64,000 bases of DNA from Dysgonomonas sp. BGC7 (GCF_001261735.1 NZ_CVRP01000002.1:22999-86998), one strand, 5' to 3'. Positions 1 to 10,347 are shown, numbered from the stretch's first letter. Notes: a model not told the origin generated them from the letters alone. Numbers and translations: made by a program.

Positions 1-347
1 TATTGTGTTATCTCGAAAGTAGTAGTAGCATCTCCTCCCCCTTTAAGACGGACTGTCATTTTTCGGTCTTGGTCTGTATTATTGTCTTCTGTAGCAATCG
101 TCAATTTCCCGTTAGCATAACTAAATGTTGCCCAGTCGGCTTGAGACGGCGATGTTGCCGTAATATTCTGTACATTGGTATTCACATCCAAAATACGAGT
201 TTCTCCTTTGATGGGAAAGGTATAGCTATGTTCGGCAAGTTCAATATAACTCTTTGTAACATTATCATCATCACTGCATGCAATGAGGCCCATACAAAGT
301 CCAAAGAGAATAATTATGCTTAAAATGAATTCGAATGTCTTTTTCAT
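1..347 (-). CDS. Lipoprotein with BACON-like domain (partial, C-terminus outside window)
   Basis: The reading frame opens with ATG at 347 on the minus strand and is still open at base 1, so only about 115 N-terminal residues are seen. The N-terminus is a lipoprotein signal ending in a cysteine at residue 24 followed by SDDDN, the usual export tail of Bacteroidales surface lipoproteins. After it comes a short beta-rich stretch (about residues 35-115) with a BACON-like pattern: a hydrophobic strand, a TSPSQADWATF segment, then a strand with TTTFEIT near the cut. BACON domains are associated with glycan or mucin binding. It lies 32 bases downstream of the GH20 gene and is the last visible member of the utilisation locus. 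The full domain architecture cannot be judged. Confidence 0.8.
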   Translation of the reverse strand, partial: MKKTFEFILSIIILFGLCMGLIACSDDDNVTKSYIELAEHSYTFPIKGETRILDVNTNVQNITATSPSQADWATFSYANGKLTIATEDNNTDQDRKMTVRLKGGGDATTTFEITQ

Positions 348-379
348 AGTTTTTATTTTTTATAATTCCATATAAATCT

Positions 380-2422
380 TTATCTCGGTTCCGTTACTAT
401 AAACGGTTGATAGGGTGAGAGGCTGAACGTGAAATTCCCATACGTATTCGTTCCATTATATCCGGATATTTCAGCCTTTACAGTATATTTTGAATTGGCA
501 TTATAACTGTCTACTTTCAGAGAATAGAGATAAGTCTTGGTTTTATTCGTACCTCTAAAGTTATCGGCAAAACCACGGTGAGTATCTTCTGAAATAACTT
601 TCCCATTTTCGAGTAACTGTACTTTTTTGATGTTCAAGAAAGATTCTCCTTCGGTATGAAATAGGCCGGCTGTAATACGTCCGTTAGCATATACCTTATT
701 TGTCACATCCCATTCTAATATTTTATACTTGGATGAAATTTCGGCAGGAGTCCACGTTCCGGCTATATAACCTCCCGGACGGTAATAATCAATTTTCAAC
801 TCATCGAGTCTTAACTTGGTACTCTCAATCCGTTTAGAAAATTCGTCAAAATCTTTCTCACCTTTGCTTATCCATCCTATTTCGGAAACAGCCATTAATC
901 GTGGAAAATTTTGCACATTCATATCTTTTACTTCTTGAGGTATAGCTGTCCACATATTGGCTTGTAGTCCCAATACAAATTTTTCCTCATGTGGCTCAAG
1001 CCCTTGAGTAGGATCGTACAGGTAAATACGCTCTAAGGAATTAATATTGCCATATGCCAAGTCGGAGGTAGTACCATCGTGACGGCTTTCTTGTGTAATA
1101 TCGAAATAAAGATAGCCCGTAGGCGTAGCTACTACACGATGTCCTTTACTGGCAGATTCTTTTACCGCCTTACCTCTAAGCCAGGCCATTATGGCTGTTT
1201 CTTTCGGTAGACTTTCATCCTTTAGCACATCGTTCCAGCCAATAGGAGTTTTACCTTTTTGTTTTACAATCTGAGATACCCTTGTTACAAAATAACTTTG
1301 CAGGTCAATAACGGTGGACATATTATTTTTCTGCATAAATTCTTTTATATGAGGTTCATTTTCCCATACTGTATGTCGCACTTCATCACCCCCAAAATGG
1401 AAATATTGCCCCGGAAAAAGAGGGGCAAGTTCAGAGAATACATCATCGAGAAACGTGTATACATCTTCTTTGGTTGGATCAAGAGTATTAGGCGTAAACT
1501 GATTACCCCAAATACCCCAGGATGCAAGGAACGGAAAAACATAATCGGGGTAAACCTTCCGATTGACCCCCAAATGTGGATAGACAATAAGTACAGGCCA
1601 GCTATGCCCCGGAACATCTATTTCGGGAACGATTGTAATATTTCGTAATGCGGCATAAGCAACAAGTTCTTTAATCTGCTGCTGTGTATAGAAACCGCTG
1701 CGTTCGGCAGGTTGATTATATTCAGCCGGAAATACCGTTGTTTTCTCACTTGTAAGCTCTGGATACTTTTTTATCTCTATACGCCAGCCTTGGTCGTCTG
1801 TCAAGTGTAAATGCAATACATTGAGTTTGTATAAAGACATTACATCTATATACTTCTTCATAACTTCGACACCGAAAAAAGTACGGCTTACGTCTTGCAT
1901 GTAGCCTCTCCACGAAAACCGAGGTTGGTCAACTATATTTACTGAGGGAACAACCGCGCTCAAATAATCAACCTTTCTGTCTCGCTCAATCAGGGGCGGC
2001 AACAGTTGACGCAATGTTTGCCCTCCATAGAGTAATCCCTCTTGAAATGGGGCCGAAATCAGTACTCTTTGTGAACTGACAGTTAGCTGATAAGCTTCTT
2101 TGTTTTCCGCTTTTGATACTTTTCGCAGAGCAAATACAATTCCCCTACGTTGCGAAGCCGGATTTTTGACTGTTTTTACTGGTAATTTATATCCGGTTGA
2201 TTTTCGTAAAACTTCTGCTATAAGGTCTGCAATCTCAAAAGATTCCAGAGGACAAAAAATTTCAGTCGTTTCATCGATATGATATTCTCCTTGCCCTACG
2301 GTTATTGACTGAGGCTTTGGTATTATCGAGATCTCAGCGCTTTGTCCATATAGCTTTCCTCCAAAAAATAATGTTATGACAGAAGTTATCAATGCAATTA
2401 TCTTGTAGTTTATTTTTCTCAT
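380..2422 (-). CDS. Beta-N-acetylhexosaminidase, glycoside hydrolase family 20
   Basis: This 680-residue secreted enzyme should remove terminal non-reducing GlcNAc/GalNAc by substrate-assisted catalysis. A signal peptide (about residues 1-26, ending GKLYGQ) is followed by a GH20b domain (about 30-160) and a TIM barrel that starts around RFSWRGYMQDVSR. The barrel holds HLHLTDDQGW and the hallmark HFGGDE, with Asp346 and Glu347 as the polarising and acid/base pair. The C-terminal 120 or so residues look like an added beta domain. Secreted or periplasmic location is expected; no lipobox is seen. It is preceded by the DUF3823 lipoprotein in the same direction, which places it in the SusC/D operon and points to a GlcNAc- or GalNAc-containing host or microbial glycan as substrate. 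Confidence 0.95.
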   Translation of the reverse strand: MRKINYKIIALITSVITLFFGGKLYGQSAEISIIPKPQSITVGQGEYHIDETTEIFCPLESFEIADLIAEVLRKSTGYKLPVKTVKNPASQRRGIVFALRKVSKAENKEAYQLTVSSQRVLISAPFQEGLLYGGQTLRQLLPPLIERDRKVDYLSAVVPSVNIVDQPRFSWRGYMQDVSRTFFGVEVMKKYIDVMSLYKLNVLHLHLTDDQGWRIEIKKYPELTSEKTTVFPAEYNQPAERSGFYTQQQIKELVAYAALRNITIVPEIDVPGHSWPVLIVYPHLGVNRKVYPDYVFPFLASWGIWGNQFTPNTLDPTKEDVYTFLDDVFSELAPLFPGQYFHFGGDEVRHTVWENEPHIKEFMQKNNMSTVIDLQSYFVTRVSQIVKQKGKTPIGWNDVLKDESLPKETAIMAWLRGKAVKESASKGHRVVATPTGYLYFDITQESRHDGTTSDLAYGNINSLERIYLYDPTQGLEPHEEKFVLGLQANMWTAIPQEVKDMNVQNFPRLMAVSEIGWISKGEKDFDEFSKRIESTKLRLDELKIDYYRPGGYIAGTWTPAEISSKYKILEWDVTNKVYANGRITAGLFHTEGESFLNIKKVQLLENGKVISEDTHRGFADNFRGTNKTKTYLYSLKVDSYNANSKYTVKAEISGYNGTNTYGNFTFSLSPYQPFIVTEPR

Positions 2423-2489
2423 CTTTTGGTTTTAATTCGTTCTTTTTTTAATACGGGCAAGGGTATAAGCTTGCCCGTGATTTGAATAA

Positions 2490-3206
2490 TTATTCTACTT
2501 CGAAAGGCTCGGAATAGTTGTAATGTGTAGTACCTGTAACACATGCAGCAACACGTACATATACAGGTTTACCCGGATCTACTCCGCTAACTGTTACGGA
2601 TAATTCTTTATCGAGATTGTCCGCTTCCTTGTCTGCGGAAACAGATATTTCTTTAAAGTTACGGCTTCCATCAACAGTGACTACCTGTGTGTTTTTGTCC
2701 AACAAAGGCGTATTTGCCCATACAACTCTATATGTACTTAATCTTCCGGTAGTCGGATTAGAGGACTTACTAATTATAAATTTAACAGTAATATCGTTTC
2801 CGCTGAAACTCAGATAAGCATCATTGATATTGATACGTAGAAAGGGCTCAAGATAAAATTTAATGTCCCCTGAGGTAGGAATCGATGTTCTTATTGTATC
2901 TTGATCAGTCACAAAAAATGGACCTTGAGGAACAAGCTTATAATTACCTGAAAAAATCATAGCACCTTCAAATGTCCCATCTCCTTTAATTGAAAAATAA
3001 GTAGGTTGTACGTAGCCTTCTTCATAGAGAGCTATCTTGGCTCCGCTAACGGTTTGTACAGGAATCGTTTTTTCCTGTCCGGAACCTTTAGTCGTCATAT
3101 CTATAATAGCTCCTTTCACTCCGGCATCGGGAGCATCATAATTATCCTGACTGCAACGAAGGAATAAAATGGATAGGATTATAGTTATATATATTAAATT
3201 TTTCAT
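2490..3206 (-). CDS. DUF3823-type SusE/F-position surface lipoprotein
   Basis: This 238-residue lipoprotein has the lipobox cysteine at residue 18 (FLRC), followed by SQDNYDAPDAGVKGAI, the characteristic start of DUF3823 proteins. The first half is a beta sandwich resembling a carboxypeptidase-regulatory fold (ETTYGxYxFS-like pattern is weak here). The second half (about 130-238) is a fibronectin-like domain ending in VYVRVAACVTG and YNYSEPFEV. It sits 13 bases after the SusD stop and upstream of GH20. Proteins in this position usually bind glycan on the cell surface beside the SusCD importer. The ligand is unknown; the family call is from pattern recognition only. Confidence 0.8.
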   Translation of the reverse strand: MKNLIYITIILSILFLRCSQDNYDAPDAGVKGAIIDMTTKGSGQEKTIPVQTVSGAKIALYEEGYVQPTYFSIKGDGTFEGAMIFSGNYKLVPQGPFFVTDQDTIRTSIPTSGDIKFYLEPFLRININDAYLSFSGNDITVKFIISKSSNPTTGRLSTYRVVWANTPLLDKNTQVVTVDGSRNFKEISVSADKEADNLDKELSVTVSGVDPGKPVYVRVAACVTGTTHYNYSEPFEVE

Positions 3207-3219
3207 AATGTATCAATTA

Positions 3220-5049
3220 TTAATAACCCGGATTTGGAATAATGGTAGGATTAGACGATATAACCTGATCATCTATCTTATTATAGTACAACTTCGAACT
3301 AAATACACGCGGTATTTTTAATGCGGCTTCACGTTTGAAAATGACTTTATATTTAGATATTGGTTGTCCTTCAATAAGATCAGAAGATTGAACCAATAGA
3401 TAAGGAAATAACCCCTTAAATTGGTGATTGTTGATTTTATCCTCCATCTTACGCCAACGGATTAAATCCCACCAGCGTCGATTTTCAAAAGCCAACTCAG
3501 TCTGCCTTTCTTTTCTTACCAGTTCAAGATTTATACTCGTCAGCCTTTTTACTCCTGCCCTATCGCGGATCTTATTCACATAGTCTAAAGCCTTATCTGT
3601 ATCTTGATTCAATTCTACGGCAGCTTCTGCATAATTGAGATAAATCTCGGCAAACCGGTAAACGATATAATTTTGGGTGGATTTTCCAGAATCTATTTTA
3701 CCTCCGGGATTCATATATTTTTTTAAATAGAACCCGGTTTTTGTAGGGTCGCCTGTAGGAATTATTCCATCTTTTCCGCCAATGGCTGTAGTTGTATTTT
3801 TATACTTACTTGTCAGATCGGCAGCTAATGTAGGGGCATTGGTACTTATTCCTTCAATAATTCCTCTCCTCACATCTATAAAATCTCCTTGCCAAGATCC
3901 GAACGGAACCAGAACAGAGGCCATAAGGCGAGGATCCTTATCTTTGAACAAGTCGTACGGATTATCAAACTCTATTGGTTTACCATTTGAGTCACTCACC
4001 TTCAATGTTCCTTCGGAGCCATCAATGTAATCAAAGGCTTCTACAAGTTCTAGAGTAGGGTTAGTAGCACAACCGTAATCGACCTTGAATGATTGAGGTG
4101 CGTTGAAATAATCGAAGCTGTGCGCTTTATCTACCGTGTAGGCTTTTACAAAAATGAGTTCTTCATGCCATACTTTGTCTAAAAACAGATTCTGAAAATT
4201 AGCTTCCTTATCCGCATCCTTTTCGTAAAGTTTAAAGTCTGTATTCTTTATTATTTCTTCAGAAGCTTTTTTCGATTCATTAAAGAAGAAATCCGCATCG
4301 GCACTTTGTATTCCACACAATCCGTTCATGCCGGCATCGTAAACTCCGTATTTTGCAATGCATGCAGCATGTAACATGGACTGTGATTTCAGAGCTAACG
4401 CCGCGTATTTAGTTGCACGGTACAGGTTCTCGGCATTCGGCTGTTTTGCGGCATCCGGTAATCCCACAATTGCGGCATTCAAATCTTCGAGAATGAATAG
4501 ATATGTGTCCTTTTCGGTACTGCGAGGTACTCTTAGCGTTGTAGGATCAGGATTAAATTCCTGAGGCTCCTTTATTATAGGTACACCTCCATATCTGCGT
4601 GCGAGTGTGAAATAATAAAATGCCCTGATAAATTTTGCTTCAGCTAGATATAGTTCTTTCTCTTCAGCTCTTAGATTTCCGTTTGGTACTTTCTTTATCA
4701 TGTCATTCACATCCCTGATTTCAAAATACCCTTTATTCGTATTCCACCAAGAAGTGAGGTTATTTGGGAAAAACTGATCGTTTGTACTTCCCCATGTATA
4801 GCTGCGTATGGCTTCATCTGTCCATGTGGATGGATATGCAGCTTGGGCACTCATTTCATATTCAAAACTTTCTACTTCCATTCCGGAGTATAAACGTGCC
4901 AGATATGCTTTAATACTTGCCGGATCGCTCCACAGCTTGTCTTCATCTATTGTATCTCTGGGATTTGTATCCAAGAAGTCGCTGCATCCCGAAAACAGAG
5001 TGATAAAAGCAAATAATACTATAGCTATATGATTTTTTATCTTATTCAT
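3220..5049 (-). CDS. SusD/RagB-family nutrient-binding outer-membrane lipoprotein
   Basis: This 609-residue lipoprotein caps the SusC channel and presents glycan. The lipobox is LFSGC with Cys22, then SDFLDTNPRDTIDEDKLW, the standard SusD N-terminus. The middle has the TPR-like segment AEAKFIRAFYYFTLARRYGGVP, and the C-terminal RagB part has YRFAEIYLNYAEAAVELN, DYVNKIRDRAGVK and ELAFENRRWWDLIRWR, all typical. Length is slightly above the 500-580 usual for the family. It begins 11 bases after the SusC stop, so the two are co-translated as a pair. Glycan specificity cannot be read from sequence; the GH20 neighbour suggests amino sugars. Confidence 0.96.
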   Translation of the reverse strand: MNKIKNHIAIVLFAFITLFSGCSDFLDTNPRDTIDEDKLWSDPASIKAYLARLYSGMEVESFEYEMSAQAAYPSTWTDEAIRSYTWGSTNDQFFPNNLTSWWNTNKGYFEIRDVNDMIKKVPNGNLRAEEKELYLAEAKFIRAFYYFTLARRYGGVPIIKEPQEFNPDPTTLRVPRSTEKDTYLFILEDLNAAIVGLPDAAKQPNAENLYRATKYAALALKSQSMLHAACIAKYGVYDAGMNGLCGIQSADADFFFNESKKASEEIIKNTDFKLYEKDADKEANFQNLFLDKVWHEELIFVKAYTVDKAHSFDYFNAPQSFKVDYGCATNPTLELVEAFDYIDGSEGTLKVSDSNGKPIEFDNPYDLFKDKDPRLMASVLVPFGSWQGDFIDVRRGIIEGISTNAPTLAADLTSKYKNTTTAIGGKDGIIPTGDPTKTGFYLKKYMNPGGKIDSGKSTQNYIVYRFAEIYLNYAEAAVELNQDTDKALDYVNKIRDRAGVKRLTSINLELVRKERQTELAFENRRWWDLIRWRKMEDKINNHQFKGLFPYLLVQSSDLIEGQPISKYKVIFKREAALKIPRVFSSKLYYNKIDDQVISSNPTIIPNPGY

Positions 5050-5060
5050 AATTATTTGGA

Positions 5061-8000
5061 TTAAAACGTTAGATTAAACCCTACATTATACGATTTTTGC
5101 TGAGGATAGTAAAAACCACGACTCCCCTGGGATGCCTCCGGATCGAATATGTCCAGCTTAGTGAATGTGAGTATGTTATATGCTGTTGCGTAAAAACGTA
5201 ACGATTCCAGCTTAAATTGCGTAAGGAGTTTCTTGGGTACGGTATATCCTATCTGTACGTTCTTCAAACGAAGATAGGTCGCATCTTGAAGCCAGAAGTC
5301 AGAAACCCTTCTGTTACTTTCTTTTCCTCCGGCGTAGGTTGATGGGTATTTTCCGGGTATCCATCGGCTTTGAGGATCAAATAGATCTTCCCGATGCCAC
5401 CTATCGTAGAATACCTCGAGAGAACTAGCGCCATTGAAAAAGGGAACCTGTGCTTCACTATCGAAGTAAGCGTCGAAATTTGCTGCACCTTGTAGAAGAA
5501 TTGATACATCAAAATTCTTATACTCAACAGTCAAATCCATACCGAACATTATTTCCGGTGTATTATTACGCCCGATAATAGCCTGATCGTTGTCATCAAT
5601 AACACCATCGCCGTTTAAGTCCATATATTTAATGTCTCCCGGAGAAAGGCTATTGTTCCCATTATTATCCTGAATGGCCCAATTCGCTATTTCTTCGTAT
5701 GATTGGAATTGTCCCGCCGACTTATAACCGAAACGTTTATTCATCCAGCGATACATATCATTTACACGCCAGTTGTTATATGAATTAGTCGCATCTGCTT
5801 GTTCCAGATATTCATATTTTGCACGAGTAAAAGACATATTGCCGCCGACACTGTAAAAGAGTCCGTTTTTCAATCGGTTCTGATGTTTAAGCATTATTTC
5901 AAATCCACGATGAGAATCGCTATTAAGATTCTCCTGAGGCATTTTTTGCCCAAACTCTAAAGGAAGAGATGTTAGGCGGGTAGCTCTTTTTCCATCACGG
6001 CGACGATAGAAAAAGTCTATTTCTCCTGTTAATTTATTATTGAATAGACCAAAATCGAGACCAATGTTGGATGTTTTAGATATCATCCATGTCAACTGAT
6101 CGTTAGGAATACCCAATGACGAAGCTGTAGGATAGATGAATTCGCTCTCCCCTCCATAAGATCCGAAGATATACCCCGGAATAGTATTCCCTTTAATATC
6201 TTTGCCCGGAGTTTGATAACCTGTACGATCCGAATAAGGTTCCATAGAGGCATCATCACCCAAGCGTGATGTCGATGCACGAAGTTTCAGATTGGAAATA
6301 ACTGATGAGTATGGCTTCATGAAATTTTCTTCGGTAAGCCTCCATCCTACAGATGCGCCAGGGAAGAAGCCCCAACGTTTCACTTTTGGATAGGTGCTGG
6401 ATGCATCGTATCTAAAGCTTAGCTCAAGCAGATACCTGTTATCAAAAGCATAATTAATACGTCCAACATGTCCGATTGAGTTTTTGTCACTTCCGCTACC
6501 TTCATTCTTTTGTCCGGTTGCGAGACCTAAATTCAGCTCTTCCATATTGAAAAGAAAGTCTCTGCTGCCCCTGACATAATTACTCCATGTCTTAGTATAT
6601 TCTCCGACATAAAGAGCCGCGACATCGTGACGTCCAAATTTATTTTTATATTCGAGGGTTGTTTGCCCTATTGAGGTACTTCCCGCCGACATATTTTCAT
6701 ACAAATATTGCGGAGGAATCCCTGCATTGGCATTTATTACTTTATCTGTTGACTTATCATACTTGAATAAATCATAATATCTTCTTAATTTTTTATCCCA
6801 AGTGTTATAGGTTCTGTAATAAAAACTTGCTTTGGCGGTCAGACCTTTAAGGAAGGGTGCATCGTACTGAATTTCTCCTTTACCTTCAAATACTTTGGTC
6901 TCTTGTTTATTATATCCACTCAAGTCTTTATTGGTCAACACAGCAGGATTTTGCTGAGTAAGATTAGTTACTGCAGGATAATTTTTATCTCCATTCACGT
7001 AAGGGCTGTACATTGGATGATTTCTCAACAATCCCCCCATCACAAAGGAAAGACTTTCATAAGGAGATTCTCGATCTTCTTTTCTTCCCGATAGATTGAT
7101 CCGGGCTGTCAGATTACTAGCAAGTTTGGCATCAACATTGGTTCTGAAGTTATAACGTTTAAAGCTTGTGTCTCCTGATTTGTATAATCCTCCCTGATTG
7201 AGGAAGCCTAACGATGTGAAATAATTGATTCTTTCGCTTCCCCCACGAACATTCATATTGTATTGTTGTTGTGGTGCAAAGTCACGTATAACTTCCTTAT
7301 ACCAATCGGTATTCGGATAATCAATACCTCCGGTTCTCCAGTTTTCGAGTTCTTCTCTTGTTATATTTGGTTTCCCTGTACGGTTTATTTCCGATTCAAG
7401 CATCATTTCCTGATATTGTACCGAATTTACTGCCTTAGGAAACTTTGTTGGCTGTTGCCATCCAAAATTCGATGAAAAAGAGAATTTCGGTCTGTCGAGT
7501 GTACCTCTTTTAGTTGTAACAATAATCACTCCATTGGATGCTCTGATACCGTACACAGCTGCGGCTGCGTCTTTAAGGATAGAGATACTTTCTATTTCAT
7601 TCGGATCAAGTTGCTGGAAATTAGCAGGTACTCCATCCACAATAATAAGGGCACTACCAAAACCACGAATATCAATAGTTCCCGGTGCTGTTCCCGGTGC
7701 ACCACCCCGGTCGACAATACGTAAGCCCGGCAGACGTCCGGTCAGAGCATTTGCGGCATCAGAAACAGGAGATTTCACTATTTCTTTAGCGTCAACAGTA
7801 GCAATAGCTCCGGTTATAGACTTTCGTTGCTGAACACCATATCCGACAACTACAACTTCTTCTAGCTCTGTATTTTCTCTAAGACTGGCATTTATTGGAG
7901 TTTTATTATCCACCTTTGTTTCCATAGACTCATAACCTACTAATGATACGACTAGTATATCACCTGGAGATGCATCTATTTCGAATTTTCCATCTATATC

Positions 8001-8441
8001 CGTTTGAACTCCTTGTTTGGTCTTCTTGTTGACAATTACTGCACCGGGAAGAGGCTCTCCTTGGATATCTGTTACTGTACCTTTGACAGGAGCAACCGAC
8101 TGCGATGTGGCCGAGGGTTTCGATTGTGAGTTTTCCGGTTTGTCATATTGCAACAATATTTGCTTTTCCGGTTTTACTTGATAATAAATCCCAGTTCCTG
8201 AAAAGATCTGCTTTAGAGTCTCATTTATCGAAGCGTTGTTAATACTAACAGATTTATTAGTATTAATACCCGGCAGATCATTATTGTAAAAGAAACTATA
8301 TCCTGATTCTTTCTCGATCATACGAATAATCTCACTGATTGGCTTATTTTTTGCCTGTATCGTAATCTGTGCTTTAAGATTAAATGCACAAATTGAGCAT
8401 AATAAGGCAAGAAAAAGTGTCAAAACTTTTCTTTTTCTCAT
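5061..8441 (-). CDS. SusC/RagA-family TonB-linked outer-membrane receptor with STN domain
   Basis: This 1126-residue TonB-dependent importer has a signal peptide (1-24), an STN signalling domain (about 30-95; ISEIIRMIEKESGYSFFYNND), a carboxypeptidase-regulatory domain (about 118-195; VKGTVTDIQGEPLPGAVI), the TonB-box-like EEVVVVGYGVQQRKSITGA, a plug with the SusC signature (SILKDAAAAVYGIRASNGVI), and a 22-strand barrel ending in a terminal phenylalanine (NVGFNLTF). The STN domain fits with regulation through the adjacent FecR/sigma pair by trans-envelope signalling. It is the first gene of the SusC/D/DUF3823/GH20 run and lies 224 bases downstream of FecR. Confidence 0.96.
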   Translation of the reverse strand: MRKRKVLTLFLALLCSICAFNLKAQITIQAKNKPISEIIRMIEKESGYSFFYNNDLPGINTNKSVSINNASINETLKQIFSGTGIYYQVKPEKQILLQYDKPENSQSKPSATSQSVAPVKGTVTDIQGEPLPGAVIVNKKTKQGVQTDIDGKFEIDASPGDILVVSLVGYESMETKVDNKTPINASLRENTELEEVVVVGYGVQQRKSITGAIATVDAKEIVKSPVSDAANALTGRLPGLRIVDRGGAPGTAPGTIDIRGFGSALIIVDGVPANFQQLDPNEIESISILKDAAAAVYGIRASNGVIIVTTKRGTLDRPKFSFSSNFGWQQPTKFPKAVNSVQYQEMMLESEINRTGKPNITREELENWRTGGIDYPNTDWYKEVIRDFAPQQQYNMNVRGGSERINYFTSLGFLNQGGLYKSGDTSFKRYNFRTNVDAKLASNLTARINLSGRKEDRESPYESLSFVMGGLLRNHPMYSPYVNGDKNYPAVTNLTQQNPAVLTNKDLSGYNKQETKVFEGKGEIQYDAPFLKGLTAKASFYYRTYNTWDKKLRRYYDLFKYDKSTDKVINANAGIPPQYLYENMSAGSTSIGQTTLEYKNKFGRHDVAALYVGEYTKTWSNYVRGSRDFLFNMEELNLGLATGQKNEGSGSDKNSIGHVGRINYAFDNRYLLELSFRYDASSTYPKVKRWGFFPGASVGWRLTEENFMKPYSSVISNLKLRASTSRLGDDASMEPYSDRTGYQTPGKDIKGNTIPGYIFGSYGGESEFIYPTASSLGIPNDQLTWMISKTSNIGLDFGLFNNKLTGEIDFFYRRRDGKRATRLTSLPLEFGQKMPQENLNSDSHRGFEIMLKHQNRLKNGLFYSVGGNMSFTRAKYEYLEQADATNSYNNWRVNDMYRWMNKRFGYKSAGQFQSYEEIANWAIQDNNGNNSLSPGDIKYMDLNGDGVIDDNDQAIIGRNNTPEIMFGMDLTVEYKNFDVSILLQGAANFDAYFDSEAQVPFFNGASSLEVFYDRWHREDLFDPQSRWIPGKYPSTYAGGKESNRRVSDFWLQDATYLRLKNVQIGYTVPKKLLTQFKLESLRFYATAYNILTFTKLDIFDPEASQGSRGFYYPQQKSYNVGFNLTF

Positions 8442-8665
8442 AGTGATTTAAGTAAATATGAATTGATTTGATTAATTTTGGAATCTTCTATGTGTATAAC
8501 AATACCATTTCCTTTAAGATCATCAAATCAAAAGGAATTTATGCTTGTCGCACATTAAGATTTTTCTTTTATTGTACGGGCTTAACTTTGGCGAGGGAAG
8601 CCTGTACTTTTTTTATTATTCATGTTTCTGTCATAAGTTTAAATTTTAGGTTAATATTTCCGGGT

Positions 8666-9724
8666 TTAATTATATATAAGAATAGTATCGCCTGATACCC
8701 TCTTGTATTTCAGCCTATGACGACTCGTCGTACTTAAAACTTCCAATACATTTTCGAGACTGCTATTTTTTATGAGTCCTGTAAATTGTTCCTTTTTCAG
8801 AATTTCTTTACTGAAAATAAAGTTCACATCATACATCCGGTGCAACATCATACAAATATTGTGGAGTTCTTCTCCATAAAAATCCAACTCATTGTTCAGC
8901 CACAACAAACTACTTGAGTTTGGACTAATTATATCTTTATGCATCTTACTTGTAACTAAATCATAGTGAAGTCTTTCATTAGGATCTAAGAGAAGTTCAT
9001 TTGACAGGTTACTTACCTTCACCTTTCCTTCGACCAAAACAACAGCCACCATGCTATCAGAATCATATGATCTCACATTAAAGGTTGTACCTAAGGCTTC
9101 AACCTTTAAATCTTTGGATTGCACAACAAATGGTTTTTGCTTATTATGTGCTATTTTAAAATATGCTTCGCCTTCCAATTTCACTTTTCGGTCTACTTTG
9201 TTATAGTTCTTATTATATGTCAATGATGATGATGAGTTTAAAAAAACTTTTGTCCCATCGGGTAAATCAACTTCGGCTTTTTGTCCGTTATTAACTCTAA
9301 AGATAACCTCTTCGGATTCGCTAATAGCAGCCTCATGATTTATGCCGGCATGAAATGCAAATACGCATAAAATAACAGATGCAGCGACCGAAACGGCAAT
9401 ATAAATCCAACGGAATCTATTTTCTGATTTCTTCGTGGTTTTATATAATGTACTCTCTACTTCCGGAGTCCAATTAATCTGACCTCGGATTTCCTCGAAC
9501 ATCTGGTTTCTGGTATCTTTATCCATATCGAAAGAAGATCGCTGCCATATATCTTGTAAAGTTCCGGGTCGAGTATTCTCATCCAAAACCTCATTCTTAT
9601 TGTTCATATTTGATTCGGATTTATCCTTTTCATCATTAAGATGGATTTTACCCTTACAATTTTTGTTCTTTTCCATGTTATCTATATTGAATATCTTTGA
9701 GAAAGTTTTTCCCTTACAACCCAT
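8666..9724 (-). CDS. FecR-family anti-sigma factor
   Basis: This membrane protein relays substrate occupancy of the SusC receptor to the ECF sigma factor. The cytoplasmic N-terminal part contains the DIWQRSS region. One membrane segment lies at about 100-122 (IYIAVSVAASVILCVFAF). The periplasmic FecR domain follows, with VNNGQKAEVDLPDGTKVFLNSSS, LEGEAYFKIAHN and VQSKDLKVEALGTTFNVRSY, and then a C-terminal DUF4974/STN-like domain (LWLNNELDFYGEELHNICMML). The start is uncertain: the ATG at 9724 adds about 16 residues before a second ATG at 9676 (MEKNKN) that may be the real one. It is 33 bases downstream of the sigma gene, which supports co-transcription. Confidence 0.93.
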   Translation of the reverse strand: MGCKGKTFSKIFNIDNMEKNKNCKGKIHLNDEKDKSESNMNNKNEVLDENTRPGTLQDIWQRSSFDMDKDTRNQMFEEIRGQINWTPEVESTLYKTTKKSENRFRWIYIAVSVAASVILCVFAFHAGINHEAAISESEEVIFRVNNGQKAEVDLPDGTKVFLNSSSSLTYNKNYNKVDRKVKLEGEAYFKIAHNKQKPFVVQSKDLKVEALGTTFNVRSYDSDSMVAVVLVEGKVKVSNLSNELLLDPNERLHYDLVTSKMHKDIISPNSSSLLWLNNELDFYGEELHNICMMLHRMYDVNFIFSKEILKKEQFTGLIKNSSLENVLEVLSTTSRHRLKYKRVSGDTILIYN

Positions 9725-9757
9725 TCATTTATTTAACCATTATTAACCCTTGTCTGA

Positions 9758-10327
9758 CTAATTGATAACCTCAATGAGTTTGCTTTTTAGATATTTAATA
9801 GTTCGGTGTATTTGGGTTTCGACTGTTTTTTCAGAAATGTTTAATTTTACAGCAATCTCTTTGTTGGTTAGGTGACTATTTCTTCTCATAAGAAATATCT
9901 CTTTTCTGGCAGGCGGCAAATCGTTTAATAATTTCTCTATTTGTACATTTAGTATTTCATTATCTATCTTACGGATAGTTTCATCTTTTGATGATATTTC
10001 ATAATCATTTAGATTCGTTATTAACATTACCCTCAATTGACGTTCAGACTCTTTATAGACTTCATTCTTTGCAATCTGAAATAAATATCCGGAGAAACTT
10101 CCTGTATCGCTATCTATATGCTCCCTGAACTCCCATATTCTCAAAAAAGAGTGCTGGGTAATATCTTTCGCTATTACAGCATCATTTAATAAGGTATTAA
10201 CAAAATTGTACAGTTTTCCACTATATTTATAGTATAGGGTTTCAAATGCCTGATGACTCCCTGATTTAAGCTGACAGATCAAATATTCTTCTATATCTTT
10301 TGATTTTTGTTCTGCTTTCATGCCCAT
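9758..10327 (-). CDS. ECF RNA polymerase sigma-70 factor (SusCD-associated)
   Basis: This 189-residue sigma factor has region 2 in residues 18-85 (FETLYYKYSGKLYNFVNTLL, then KDITQHSFLRIWEFR) and region 4 in residues 130-185 (LPPARKEIFLMRRNSHLTNKEIAVKLNISEKTVETQIHRT, read here in two parts). It is expected to be held inactive by the FecR protein encoded next and released when the TonB receptor is loaded, driving the SusCD operon. A TAnnTTTG promoter match lies just upstream. Belongs to the Bacteroidetes ECF family 1 type. Target promoter cannot be identified from this window. Confidence 0.93.
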   Translation of the reverse strand: MGMKAEQKSKDIEEYLICQLKSGSHQAFETLYYKYSGKLYNFVNTLLNDAVIAKDITQHSFLRIWEFREHIDSDTGSFSGYLFQIAKNEVYKESERQLRVMLITNLNDYEISSKDETIRKIDNEILNVQIEKLLNDLPPARKEIFLMRRNSHLTNKEIAVKLNISEKTVETQIHRTIKYLKSKLIEVIN

Positions 10328-10347
10328 TATTTATATTTTTCAATTAC

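Noticed and set aside
1259..1648. 129-codon plus-strand open frame
   Set aside because: It lies antisense inside the GH20 gene at its catalytic core; composition is not protein-like and the minus-strand frame has clear motifs.
7534..7833. 99-codon plus-strand frame
   Set aside because: Antisense shadow of the SusC plug; no start context or homology.
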